A stretch of DNA of 47,850 nucleotides from Halonotius pteroides (GCF_003605635.1 NZ_QMDW01000017.1:1-47850); one strand, 5' to 3'. Shown: positions 25,945-34,711, counted from the first letter of the stretch. Made by a program: numbers and translations. The notes: generated by a model from the sequence alone, not told the origin.

Positions 25945-27047
25945 GACTTTTCAGCTCCGTGGTGGTCGGCTCCCTTTGCGTCGGTTAGTCTCCGTTCTAC
26001 TTCTTCGAGACGATCGGCTACAATTGAGGCTTCTTCGAGGGGTTTGTCGATGCCCAATGCCGTTCGGTAGAGGTCTGCAGTTCGCTCTACTGTTTCGACC
26101 GATAGCTCGTCGGACTCTTCAAGCCAGTAGCTGTCTGCGAGTTTCTTGTATGCCCATGGATCCTCTGGGTACTCCTCGATGAGTAGCTCAAACTCGGTTC
26201 TGCTGTCAGCGGTTCTGTTTAATTCGTTGAGCGAATCGGCGATGAAGTGGCGAAAATCAAGCAGCAACTCGTCGTTTGCATCCGGAAACGTCTCACAGAC
26301 TTCTCGACAAAAGTTGAGTCGGTGCTCGTGATAGGTGGGATCGTCCTCAGCGACGGTTGCAAGATCACTGTCAAGCGATCGAATAAACGCCTCAAGTGAG
26401 AGAAATGTCGGTGTTGTTTGGTCTGCTTCTTCGATAGTTGTACTGTCATCGGGTATGACAGCAAGAATGTATTCCCAGGCAGTTAGCCACCGGTCGCAGG
26501 CCGTGGCACGGTCTCCGTTCTCTCGGAGATCGCGTCCCTCCTGGACGAGGTCATAGATCCGTTCTTTATTCGGCACCTCGGGAGCCCATCGCTCCCAGAG
26601 TTCCTGTGCTGCCATCCAAATGAAATCCTGATCGAACCCCGTGGCCGCAACTTCATAGTCGGCTTCCCACTGCTCAGAGAGTGTCGTCGCCGAATTGAGA
26701 TTCTTTGCTCGGTTCCGAAACGCCGTCTCATTTGTTTCGATGCCGTGGTTTGTGAGCTTGTCCACGATGTCGTCCGCCGAGAGTGCTTCAATATCGCTGC
26801 GTTCCCAGCGATCAGCTTGATCCCCACCGTTTGATGTATCGACTGTTTGGTGCTCACGCTGGCTGGACTGGTTGTCGTCCGTGTTTGCGTCCGTATCGCT
26901 CTCATCCAACCCGTGTTCCTCGACGTATTTCTCAACACGCTTCCGGTCAATTCGACTCAGCTCATCCATATCGTGAGCCTCATAGAGATGTTCGCGGAGT
27001 GTACCCTCTTCTGGGAAAGTTTGCCCGCAGTAGCGACAATCGCCCAT
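25941..27047 (-). CDS. C2H2 zinc-finger protein with TPR-like C terminus
   Basis: 368 aa. Residues 4-25 form a classical finger CRYCGQTF then REHLYEAH with spacing C-x2-C-x12-H-x4-H. A charged linker rich in Asp, Asn and Gln follows (about 45-85). Then comes an alpha-helical part with TPR-like pairs (VQEGRDLRENGDRATACDRW, YKKLADSYWLEE). Zinc finger plus scaffold suggests nucleic-acid or protein targeting for its coupled partner at 25944. The function is unknown. Start ATG 27047; repeat copy B lies about 80 bp upstream. Confidence 0.62.
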   Translation of the reverse strand: MGDCRYCGQTFPEEGTLREHLYEAHDMDELSRIDRKRVEKYVEEHGLDESDTDANTDDNQSSQREHQTVDTSNGGDQADRWERSDIEALSADDIVDKLTNHGIETNETAFRNRAKNLNSATTLSEQWEADYEVAATGFDQDFIWMAAQELWERWAPEVPNKERIYDLVQEGRDLRENGDRATACDRWLTAWEYILAVIPDDSTTIEEADQTTPTFLSLEAFIRSLDSDLATVAEDDPTYHEHRLNFCREVCETFPDANDELLLDFRHFIADSLNELNRTADSRTEFELLIEEYPEDPWAYKKLADSYWLEESDELSVETVERTADLYRTALGIDKPLEEASIVADRLEEVERRLTDAKGADHHGAEKS

Positions 27048-27126
27048 TACTGAACAGCCATGTAGGCCAGTGAGAAAGCAGTAAGGATTTCACCGCATAC
27101 AAAATGAGTGACTGTGCCACGGTCGC

Positions 27127-27187
27127 GGTCACAATGCGACCGCAGTGTGTGACACCCTAACGAGCCAGTTGAAGAGATGGTACGTGA
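27127..27187 (+). repeat. 61-bp dispersed direct repeat, copy B
   Basis: Same orientation as 20842-20902, 53 of 61 identical, ending 5 bp before the left inverted repeat of the IS1634 element. The 22-nt exact core is at 27147-27168. The palindrome at its left end is less perfect here, though a different inverted repeat GGTCGC/GCGACC surrounds it. Confidence 0.75.
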
Positions 27188-27192
27188 AGTAT

Positions 27193-27208
27193 CCCATATT
27201 CCGCACCC
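27193..27208 (+). repeat. Left terminal inverted repeat of the IS1634 element
   Basis: CCCATATTCCGCACCC, exact complement of 29134-29149. Confidence 0.85.
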
Positions 27209-27260
27209 CTCTGCAAGAGAGTATCAATTTCCCTCTGGCGATTAGCCAGAGATTCAGTCA

Positions 27261-28961
27261 GTGGAATTTGGATTCCGATCATTTCTTCACAGTATACTTG
27301 TAGAGCAGCAGGTAGTGACTGAAGCATTCACTCCGGGACCTCTGCCAATTATCGCAGCAGTCTGCCGTGAATCGGGTCTTGTTGAGACAATCGATGATTT
27401 GGTTGACTGGGACGAACAGCAGTGTACTCTCTCACCTGGTGAGAGAGTCATGGCACTGGTCATGAACGTCTTGACTGAAGGGAGGCCGTTGTATCAGCTC
27501 CCCGGATTCTTCGAAGGTACAGACACTGAGAACCTCTTTCACGATGGGATCGAACCAGACAATCTCAACGATGATGCACTTGGCCGTGGCCTGGATCAAC
27601 TTGCTGAGACAGGACTCCGCACGGTCCTCGGGATCGTGCTGTGGGAAGCTGCCAACCGCGAAACACAGTCTCCCACCGTCGTCCATTCCGATACGACGAC
27701 TGTCTCCGTTCAGGGAGCCTACGAAAATGACTCTGATGAGTCTGATCAGGAAGTAAACATTACCTATGGACACAGCAAAGACAATCGTCCCGATCTCAAG
27801 CAGTACACCGTTGGACTCGGTGTCGACCAACACGGCGTTCCCGTCGTCGGTGACATCCTCGACGGGAACGCCTCTGACAAAACCTGGAACGTCGATGTAA
27901 TCGAAGATCTCTCCCGCTGGGTTGATACCGACGAACTTGCTGCCTATGTCGCCGACTGCAAAGTGGTCTCAAAGGAAACCTTCGATGCGGCTGATGAGTT
28001 CGATATCGAACTCATCAGCCGACTCGCGCGCACTTACAATCTCACTGATGAAATGATCGACACAGCTCTCGACGAAAACAACTGGATAGATCTGGGCGCG
28101 TTCTCTGAGGACGATGACGCTGCAGTCTACCAACTTCAGAGCTTCCCGGGTACACTCTACGAGCAAGATGTCCAGTGCATTGTTGTGCGGTCATCGTCGC
28201 TAAAAGAGCAAGCAGAAAAGCGGATCGCACGGGATCTCGATACCACCGAGGAAGGCCTCATGGACGCGGTCGACCAACTGGGCGACCGCTCGTTTGCATG
28301 TGAAGAAGACGCAACAGAAGCCGCCGCAGAGTGGCTCGCTGATCATGACGAACGCTGTTTTGAGATTGACACAGACGTTGTCGAAACCGAGGAAAAGAAA
28401 TCACGTGACAGCCCTGGCCGCCCACCGAAGGACTGGGAGCCATACAAAACAGTGTATAAAATCACTGTCACAGTACAGCGAGATGAAGAAGCAATCGAGA
28501 CACGGAAGCAGCGTAAAAGCTGCTTTGTGCTAATCACAACACTGACAGACACCGACGAGTGGAGTGGTGAAGACATTCTGGAGCTGTATAAAGATCAACA
28601 GACGGTTGAACGGCGGTTTCCGGTTCTGAAAGATCCCAAGCGGGTCGGGCCGGTGTTTCTGAACCGGCCCGACCGCGTGGAAGCGTTCGGGTACGTGCTG
28701 ATTCTGGCATTATTGGTGTACTCGCTCATCGAACAGCGAGCACGGCAAGCGTTAGCCACGGCTGAGAAGCCGATGGAGTTGGCCGGTGGGCCGACAAGCT
28801 TTCGGCCCACCGGCAGGCGTGTCCTCGAACGATTTGAGAATATGCTGATTCTCGTTGACGAGGATGGGAATAGAGAAATCCCGGCTAATGTTGATGTCCC
28901 TGAACGGGTGCTTGAACTGCTTGACCTGAGTGTGGAAGTGTACGGTGTTGAAGATGTGTAA
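27261..28961 (+). CDS. IS1634-family transposase (DUF4277 type)
   Basis: 566 aa. The N-terminal domain is of the DUF4277 type (PLPIIAAVCRESGLVETID, then SPGERVMALVMNVL). DDE residues: Asp144 in VVHSDTTT, Asp232 in YVADCK and Glu450 in TVERRFPVLKD. The reading frame is full length and undamaged, so the element may be active. The coding sequence holds unusually long perfect inverted repeats (separate entries). Start ATG 27261, 68 bp inside the element. Confidence 0.88.
   Translation: MEFGFRSFLHSILVEQQVVTEAFTPGPLPIIAAVCRESGLVETIDDLVDWDEQQCTLSPGERVMALVMNVLTEGRPLYQLPGFFEGTDTENLFHDGIEPDNLNDDALGRGLDQLAETGLRTVLGIVLWEAANRETQSPTVVHSDTTTVSVQGAYENDSDESDQEVNITYGHSKDNRPDLKQYTVGLGVDQHGVPVVGDILDGNASDKTWNVDVIEDLSRWVDTDELAAYVADCKVVSKETFDAADEFDIELISRLARTYNLTDEMIDTALDENNWIDLGAFSEDDDAAVYQLQSFPGTLYEQDVQCIVVRSSSLKEQAEKRIARDLDTTEEGLMDAVDQLGDRSFACEEDATEAAAEWLADHDERCFEIDTDVVETEEKKSRDSPGRPPKDWEPYKTVYKITVTVQRDEEAIETRKQRKSCFVLITTLTDTDEWSGEDILELYKDQQTVERRFPVLKDPKRVGPVFLNRPDRVEAFGYVLILALLVYSLIEQRARQALATAEKPMELAGGPTSFRPTGRRVLERFENMLILVDEDGNREIPANVDVPERVLELLDLSVEVYGVEDV
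27426..27448. repeat. Inverted repeat inside the IS1634 transposase gene
   Basis: ACTCTCTCACC-t-GGTGAGAGAGT: 11-bp perfect arms with a 1-nt loop within the coding sequence. Confidence 0.8.
27989..28022. repeat. 34-bp perfect palindrome inside the IS1634 transposase gene
   Basis: Arms of 17 bp without spacer: CGGCTGATGAGTTCGAT and its exact complement. It encodes an ADEFDIELISR stretch, so both arms are coding. It could extrude as a cruciform or fold as a strong mRNA hairpin. Confidence 0.9.
28643..28674. repeat. 12-bp inverted repeat near the transposase 3' end
   Basis: GGTCGGGCCGGT with its complement after an 8-nt loop; perfect arms, GC-rich, within the coding sequence just after Glu450. 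Confidence 0.85.
28782..28814. repeat. 13-bp inverted repeat near the transposase 3' end
   Basis: GCCGGTGGGCCGA and its exact complement around a 7-nt loop (caagctt), within the coding sequence. Confidence 0.85.
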
Positions 28962-29133
28962 GATTGACACAGAGGAGAGACTCTGTCATTTGCCCCGAGA
29001 AGCACGTTTTTTATCACTCAAATTTGACACAATCGGTGATGCGGTAGGTGAATCCAGCCGTTTTATTCAGATCAACCGACAAGAGAGTGTAAAATCTGGT
29101 GTGATTTTCTAAAATTCCTCACCAGCTCGTTTA

Positions 29134-29149
29134 GGGTGCGGAATATGGG
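29134..29149 (-). repeat. Right terminal inverted repeat of the IS1634 element
   Basis: GGGTGCGGAATATGGG on the plus strand, exact complement of 27193-27208. Confidence 0.85.
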
Positions 29150-29157
29150 TTACGTAT

Positions 29158-29731
29158 CTATGTCCGTAAGTATGAGGAAGATTCAAACAGAGTGTCTGAA
29201 ACCTCTGCAAGCGTGTCAGTGACAGATCGTATGTCCGTAGCCGCCGATCGAAGCGACTGCAGCTCACGATCAACGACTCTCTGTAATGCTTCCCGCTGCT
29301 GGATTGCGGTATCAATCTTGGCGATAAGAGTAGCTTTCGTAGCAGGTAACAAGTGATCAGATTTGATGAGCAACACCGCTAGCTCAGGGCCAAATTCTTC
29401 GGTAATACTTTCTTCATAGGTATCATCATAGTCGTCCTCATAATGGGATAGATCCATTACCGTCTCACTGTAGGCCTCACGAACCACCAACAGTGTCTGT
29501 GGCACAACCTGTTGTTCGTATCCAACCCTCTGATCCTGAGACGGCCTTTTATTGGGGGGACGGACGTTCGATCCGAGTGCCAAACCGATCGAACGCTGTT
29601 TGTTCAGCAGCCAGTCGGGAGTGCTCAGTTTCCATGTGGTCGATAGCAGCAGAAATTAAATCATTGGTTTCAGACTGGATAATAGCACACATAAACTTGG
29701 TAACAGTGGTTATTTTTTCATTTGATAGCAC
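29158..29731 (-). pseudogene. DUF7260-like haloarchaeal protein, frameshifted at a C6 tract
   Basis: Read from 29731: MLSNEKITTVTKFMC, then HMETEHSRLAAEQTAFDRFG, ending at a TAA just after a run of six C (29554-29559 on the plus strand as G). The other frame continues with RVGYEQQVVPQTLLVVREAY, then ETVMDLSHYEDDY and GPELAVLLIKSDHLL, to TAG at 29158. Together they form the usual order of a DUF7260-type protein: N-terminal coiled helix, central YxETVM/HY motif, C-terminal coiled coil. The IS1634 right end lies 8 bp after the stop codon. The frameshift may be a lesion or a reversible slippage. Function unknown. Confidence 0.6.
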
Positions 29732-29985
29732 TCATACTATTCTATCACCAAGATATTCGTACAAATATTAAAATAATGACTATTAGAGAGATTCCGTCGA
29801 CCTGACAAACCGATCATGAGAATCCGGTCTGTTGTATTCCGCGGGCGAGATAATAATCCAGTAATCAACCAATGAATACGCTCTCAATTATATATGTACA
29901 TCGCTATATAGTGTGAAATTTATATATCGGTCGTGTTCGGTTATACCAAACGGTGAGTACTGTTGAGCGGTCTGCAAAATCGATA

Positions 29986-30777
29986 CTACCTATCGGACTT
30001 GTTCATATTTAGATTGACCTCAATAACATTGGCTGCGTTAATTAGACGTTCGGGAATAGTTTCTTTATATCGGTCACCCTGCATGAAACTCGTCGGGCCT
30101 GAAATGCTTAATGAACCAAGAACCTCACCACCAGGGCCTCTTACAGCTGTCCCAACGGCACGAAATCCCTCGATCTCTTCTTCATCATTGTAGCTATAGC
30201 CGCGTTCACGAATCGACTCTAACTCTTCGAATAGTTCACGTTCGCTCGTGATGGTATTTGACGTTCGTTTAGGGAGTCCATTGCTCTCAATGATCTCTCG
30301 AACCCGATCAGCGGGGAAGGCAGCGAGAATTGCCTTCCCAGAGGCGGTATAATGAAGATGATCTCTCCGTTGCGGTTTATTCTGCTGGTAGTCTCCTCCC
30401 ACACGGGTTTCGCCTTTTATCTGATAGAGATTGATTCCCCACCCATTTTCTTCAGTGACAATATGGACATATTGACTTGTTTCGTCAGCCAATTTATCGA
30501 CTTGCGATTTCCCGTGTTGATACAACAGATTTTGCTCACGAACGTACTGACCAAAAGTGAATAAGTTGACAGCAAGCTCATACGTTCCGTTTCGATTGAT
30601 AACCAACTCTTTGTCTTCAAGAGTGGCTAAATGGGCGTGTGCACTGCTTTTTGAGATATCGAGACGTGTAGCGAGTTCCGTCACTCCAAGAGTATCATTC
30701 TCTTTGAGTTCACTTAAGACTTCAAGAGAAGTAGAAACCGTCTGTAGAGTCCGTGTTTTATTGTCTGTATCAACCAT
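29986..30777 (-). CDS. IclR-family transcriptional regulator
   Basis: 263 aa from ATG 30777 (MVDTDNKTRTLQTV). The upstream open frame adds unrelated residues. The N-terminal winged helix (LGVTELATRLDISKSSAHAHL) is followed by a linker and the IclR effector domain with HYTASGKAILAAF and GFRAVGTAVRGPGGEVLGSLSISGPT. Divergent from the transporter-hydantoinase operon, it almost surely controls it, probably as a repressor relieved by the imported compound or a product. Intact. Confidence 0.87.
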   Translation of the reverse strand: MVDTDNKTRTLQTVSTSLEVLSELKENDTLGVTELATRLDISKSSAHAHLATLEDKELVINRNGTYELAVNLFTFGQYVREQNLLYQHGKSQVDKLADETSQYVHIVTEENGWGINLYQIKGETRVGGDYQQNKPQRRDHLHYTASGKAILAAFPADRVREIIESNGLPKRTSNTITSERELFEELESIRERGYSYNDEEEIEGFRAVGTAVRGPGGEVLGSLSISGPTSFMQGDRYKETIPERLINAANVIEVNLNMNKSDR

Positions 30778-30931
30778 ATTCGGGTTTGTTTTTTTGTCCA
30801 CTAAACTGTTCGTATAACACAAACACTTACTCTATGATACTGATTATATACTTTAGAATCTCTGTTAAATACAGCGAAATTTGAAATTTTTAATCATACT
30901 GAGTGAGAGCTAGTACCCATCACATAGTTTG

Positions 30932-30948
30932 GTTCGTCTATTACGAAC
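30932..30948. promoter_or_regulatory. Candidate IclR operator
   Basis: GTTCGT-ctatt-ACGAAC, perfect 6-bp arms with 5-nt spacer. A half-site GTTCGTATAAC lies close to the regulator start (about 30810-30820). The symmetry fits a dimeric winged-helix regulator, but no binding data exist. Confidence 0.4.
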
Positions 30949-31026
30949 AACAAATTTCATCGAATATGACGTATGTGGCGAAATCTTTATCTAATAACAG
31001 CTAATCGTCTAATCCGGTTCGACAAT

Positions 31027-31046
31027 GAATATGATATCTCATATTC
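31027..31046. promoter_or_regulatory. Perfect 8-bp inverted repeat before the operon
   Basis: GAATATGA-tatc-TCATATTC lies about 55 bp upstream of ATG 31102. It may be a second operator or a leader hairpin. Confidence 0.4.
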
Positions 31047-31101
31047 TGACCGAGAAACGGAACAAAGCTGAAACCAACTTCAGAGTAATGGAGGACGAAG
31101 A

Positions 31102-32790
31102 ATGAACGAAACCCACACCTCAAATGATGAAAAGTCAGGTGAGATTTCAGTCACTGATCTTCTTACTGACAAATCGCGTCGCCGATTCCTCTCAGGGCTT
31201 GGTGCTGTTGGTACAGCAGGTCTTGCAGGTTGTACAGGCGGTGAAAATACCAGTTCAGCCGGTGGTCAGTCCTCTAGTAGTGGAAGTTCGGACTCCCGAC
31301 TGGTGGCCAATATCGGACAGCGCATGGGCACCATCGATCCCGCCAAAGGGACTGACTACGTGCAGGCGATGGCATTGGTGAATTTATATGATCCCTTGGT
31401 GTTCCCAGACAGCGAAGGAACACTACAGCCCAATTTGGCCTCTGATTGGAGTGTTTCAGAAGACGGGACAACGTACACCTTTACAATTGAAGAGGGGATT
31501 ACATTCCATAGTGGTAATTCTGTAACTGCAGAGGATGTCCAGTTCAGCGTTGAACGGTTCATGGATATCGATCAGGGATATGCATCACTGTTGAGTGGTA
31601 TCCTCGAGAATCAAAACATTACCGTCGAAGACGAACAGACAGTCACGTTTGAACTGAATCGATCATACACACCATTCCTCCCTATTATGGTGCTACTGTT
31701 TATTGTCGATAAAACGCTCATCATGAATAATCTGAGCGAAGGGGAGTTTGGAGAGCGTGGGGATTACGGACAGGAATTCATCAACAACAACGACGCTGGA
31801 TCGGGTGCCTACCAGCTGGATAGTTTCTCCCGTGGGAATTCGATCACCTTCGCTGCATTTGATGACTACTTCAAAGGGTTCCCTGAGGGATCGTTTGATA
31901 CCGTTGAAGTTCGGATTATCACCGAGAATTCGACTGTCCGAACTCTAATGCAGAACGGGGAGCTTGATATGACCGGTCAATATCAAGATACCCAGACGTA
32001 TGAGGCGATCGATGGAATGGATAATGCTCGCGTTGAGAAAATGCCAACGTTCGGGCTCCTATACAACAAAATCAACACACAAAAGCCCCCGACTGATGAT
32101 CCAGCAGTGCGCGAAGCGATCGCGTGGGGCTTTGACTACGAGCAGGTTGTCAACGAGATCCGGCCTGATATGAATCGAGCCCATGGGCCTCTCCCACCGA
32201 CATGGGCTGAACATAATGATGATGTCGTTCAGCCCTCGTACGATCCGGAGCGATCACGGCAGCTACTTGAAGAAGCCGGCTACTCAGAAGGCGAACTGAC
32301 GATCTCGAATACGTTCACAGAATCGTATGCCTTCCAAGAGCAGATTGCACTGCTTTTCCAAGCCAATATGGAAGACATTGGGATCAATGTCGAATTGAAC
32401 CCACAGACATGGGGGACAATCACGGAGTTAGCTGCCTCTCCAGAGGATACTCCACACACGAGTCAAGTGTTTTACGTCCCCACCTATCCCTCTCCGGATT
32501 CGATGTTCTACAACCAGTTCCACTCTGAAGCCGCCAGCACGTGGATGAGTATGGAACATCTCGAAAACGACGATGTTGATTCTCTCATCGATGAAGCACG
32601 CCAGACTGCAGATCCAGACGCACGAAGTGAGATCTACACTGAGTTACAGAATACTCTTGGTGATCTCTACTGTGATATGCACCTCTATCACACGGTCAAG
32701 ACGATTGGGTTCCAAAACGATGTTGAAGGGCTGACACTCCGACCGGCACAAGGGTTTGAGTACACATTCCGTGACCTTCATCAAGTCTAA
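31102..32790 (+). CDS. Tat lipoprotein, peptide/nickel-type ABC substrate-binding protein
   Basis: 562 aa of the SBP_bac_5 family. A twin-arginine signal SRRRFLSGLG (25-34) and lipobox LAGC with Cys44 predict Tat export and lipid anchoring. A Ser/Gly linker follows, then the large binding fold (LASDWSVSEDGTTYTFTIEEG; AIAWGFDYEQVV). It selects the imported compound for the permeases that follow. Its stop TAATG overlaps the next start. Family members bind peptides, opines, glutathione or heterocycles, so the ligand is open. Confidence 0.88.
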   Translation: MNETHTSNDEKSGEISVTDLLTDKSRRRFLSGLGAVGTAGLAGCTGGENTSSAGGQSSSSGSSDSRLVANIGQRMGTIDPAKGTDYVQAMALVNLYDPLVFPDSEGTLQPNLASDWSVSEDGTTYTFTIEEGITFHSGNSVTAEDVQFSVERFMDIDQGYASLLSGILENQNITVEDEQTVTFELNRSYTPFLPIMVLLFIVDKTLIMNNLSEGEFGERGDYGQEFINNNDAGSGAYQLDSFSRGNSITFAAFDDYFKGFPEGSFDTVEVRIITENSTVRTLMQNGELDMTGQYQDTQTYEAIDGMDNARVEKMPTFGLLYNKINTQKPPTDDPAVREAIAWGFDYEQVVNEIRPDMNRAHGPLPPTWAEHNDDVVQPSYDPERSRQLLEEAGYSEGELTISNTFTESYAFQEQIALLFQANMEDIGINVELNPQTWGTITELAASPEDTPHTSQVFYVPTYPSPDSMFYNQFHSEAASTWMSMEHLENDDVDSLIDEARQTADPDARSEIYTELQNTLGDLYCDMHLYHTVKTIGFQNDVEGLTLRPAQGFEYTFRDLHQV

Positions 32791-33818
32791 TGTCTGGAGT
32801 AAGGTCACTGCTCCGCCGCATTTCGGGGATGATTACCAGTCTGTTGGGACTGTCTATCCTCATCTTCGTTATTTCCAGGGTGCTTCCGGGGAACCCGGCA
32901 CGGTTAGCATTGGGTGCGTTCGCCAGCGAAGAGCAAGTTGATCAGCTCGCTGCAGAACTTGGGCTTAATGACCCACTCTCAGTACAGTACATTGAGTACA
33001 TGCGCCGGTTGCTCGTTGGTGATCTAGGACAGAGTTTACAGACGAGAAACTCCGTCGTTCAGGATCTTGTCACAAAGCTGCCTGCGACTTTCGAGCTAAT
33101 CACACTCGCATTTGTCTTTATGGCTATCCTCGGCATCCCGCTTGGGATACTCGCTGCGCGGCATCAAGGCGGCGTTGTCGATAACACGACCCGCTTCTTC
33201 GCATTTGCAGCGGTGAGTGTCCCGAGCTTCTTTATTGGGATCCTGTTCCAGCTATTGTTTGGATATTACCTAAATTGGTTCCCGATCACAGGTCGGCTCT
33301 CCTCAGCATACGGTAATGAAGTGATCAGTACAACTGGATTCATGCTTGTCGATACGATCCTTTCTGGATCACTTGCAGCACATATCGATGCATGGATGCA
33401 CCTTGTGCTTCCAGCACTTGCGCTTTCGTTTGGAGGCCTAGGACAAGTGATCCGGATTACCAGATCTAGTATGATCGATGTTGAGGGCAAAGATTACATT
33501 GAGGCCACACGAGCTTATGGGCTTCCGTCGTGGCTGATTGTCAACAAATATTCACTAAAGAATGCGTTTATCCCGACGCTGACAATCCTCGGGTTGCAAT
33601 ACGCTTGGTTGCTCAGCGGGGCCTTCGTAATTGAGATCGTATACTCATGGCCCGGAGTTGCCAAGTATGGCGTTCAGTCCGTGCTGTCATCGGATATTAA
33701 CGCCATCGTCGGTGTCACAATGGTGATTGGGTTGGCGTTTGTCACAGCGAACCTCATTGTCGACATACTAACAAGCATGCTTGATCCACGGGTCAGCTTT
33801 GCAGGTGATAGCACATGA
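32790..33818 (+). CDS. dppB: Dipeptide-type ABC permease DppB
   Basis: 342 aa with six membrane helices. Typical features are an N-terminal helix followed by VISRVLPGNPARL, the loop EQVDQLAAELGLNDPLSVQY, and the EAA loop (EATRAYGLPSWLIVNKYSLKNAF) that contacts an ATPase. It is translationally coupled to the binding protein (TAATG) and to dppC (overlap ATGA). Confidence 0.88.
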   Translation: MSGVRSLLRRISGMITSLLGLSILIFVISRVLPGNPARLALGAFASEEQVDQLAAELGLNDPLSVQYIEYMRRLLVGDLGQSLQTRNSVVQDLVTKLPATFELITLAFVFMAILGIPLGILAARHQGGVVDNTTRFFAFAAVSVPSFFIGILFQLLFGYYLNWFPITGRLSSAYGNEVISTTGFMLVDTILSGSLAAHIDAWMHLVLPALALSFGGLGQVIRITRSSMIDVEGKDYIEATRAYGLPSWLIVNKYSLKNAFIPTLTILGLQYAWLLSGAFVIEIVYSWPGVAKYGVQSVLSSDINAIVGVTMVIGLAFVTANLIVDILTSMLDPRVSFAGDST

Positions 33819-34711
33819 GCACTGAAACGTCTCGACTGGACCAATTCGTCTCACCAGCTCGTCGAGAGCTGTGGTATCGATCCTACCAGCGATTTACGAA
33901 TCAGCCGATGAGTGTCATCGGCCTGATTATCGTGGTAACCATCACGATCGCTGCAGTGTTCGCACCGTATATTGCGCCGTACCCCGAACACGCAGGAACT
34001 TTCACTGATTTCGCTAACGCGTTTCAACAGCCGAGTTTAGAACATCCCCTGGGTACAGATGATGTTGGGCGTGATATCCTTACTCGAGTGCTCTTCGGAT
34101 ATCGGATTGCACTAACTTTAGTTGCGGTCGTATTAGGTCTTGGTGTCCCAGTTGGGGTCACATTGGGCCTCACAGCTGGCTACGCCGGTGGATGGATTGA
34201 TACAATTATCATGCGAGTAACGGACACATTTCTCGCATTGCCCCCACTGGTGTTGGCACTCGCAATCGCGTCTGCATTCGAACCAACGCTCGAAGTCGCC
34301 ATGTTCGCTATCGCATCGTTGTGGTGGACATGGTATGCGCGATTGGCTCGTGGACTGGCTGCCAGTCAATCAGATGAAGAATACATCCAAGCGGCGAAAA
34401 TCTCAGGGGCAAGTACTTCACACATCCTCTTCCGTGAACTGCTCCCGAACTGTCTCTCACCGCTGTTGGTAAAAGCGACGTTGGATGCGGGCATCGTCGT
34501 CCTCACTGGCGCATCATTATCCTTCATTGGCTTGGGTGTTCAGCCGCCGAAGCCAGGATTGGGAACAATGGTCGCCAATGGAACCAATTTCCTCCCGACA
34601 GACTGGTGGATCGCGATAATGCCGGGAATCGCGATCTTCATTCTGGTTATGGGATTCAATATGCTCGGTGACGGGCTGCGTGATCTCTTTGATGTGGAGG
34701 TAGAACAATGA
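33815..34711 (+). CDS. dppC: Dipeptide-type ABC permease DppC
   Basis: 298 aa permease. After an N-terminal helix it shows the LGTDDVGRDILTRVLFGYRIAL segment that marks DppC, and the EAA loop YIQAAKISGASTSHILFRELLPN. Overlaps dppB and dppD by 4 nt each. Partner of DppB in the channel. Confidence 0.88.
   Translation: MSTETSRLDQFVSPARRELWYRSYQRFTNQPMSVIGLIIVVTITIAAVFAPYIAPYPEHAGTFTDFANAFQQPSLEHPLGTDDVGRDILTRVLFGYRIALTLVAVVLGLGVPVGVTLGLTAGYAGGWIDTIIMRVTDTFLALPPLVLALAIASAFEPTLEVAMFAIASLWWTWYARLARGLAASQSDEEYIQAAKISGASTSHILFRELLPNCLSPLLVKATLDAGIVVLTGASLSFIGLGVQPPKPGLGTMVANGTNFLPTDWWIAIMPGIAIFILVMGFNMLGDGLRDLFDVEVEQ

Larger units (their letters stand above)
27193..29149 (+). mobile_element. IS1634-family insertion sequence
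   Basis: 1957 bp bounded by perfect 16-bp inverted repeats CCCATATTCCGCACCC (27193-27208) and its complement (29134-29149). It contains one intact DDE transposase. No matching target duplication is seen: the left flank ends GAAGTAT and the right begins TTACGTA. This suggests a rearrangement involving the element after insertion. Confidence 0.85.
30778..31101. promoter_or_regulatory. Control region between the IclR gene and the ureide operon
   Basis: This 324-bp AT-rich gap is divergent. It holds two perfect inverted repeats (separate entries), TATA-like stretches, and a good ribosome-binding site GGAGG at 31090-31094, 7 nt before ATG 31102. The operon transcript therefore probably has a leader, unlike most genes here. 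Confidence 0.5.
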
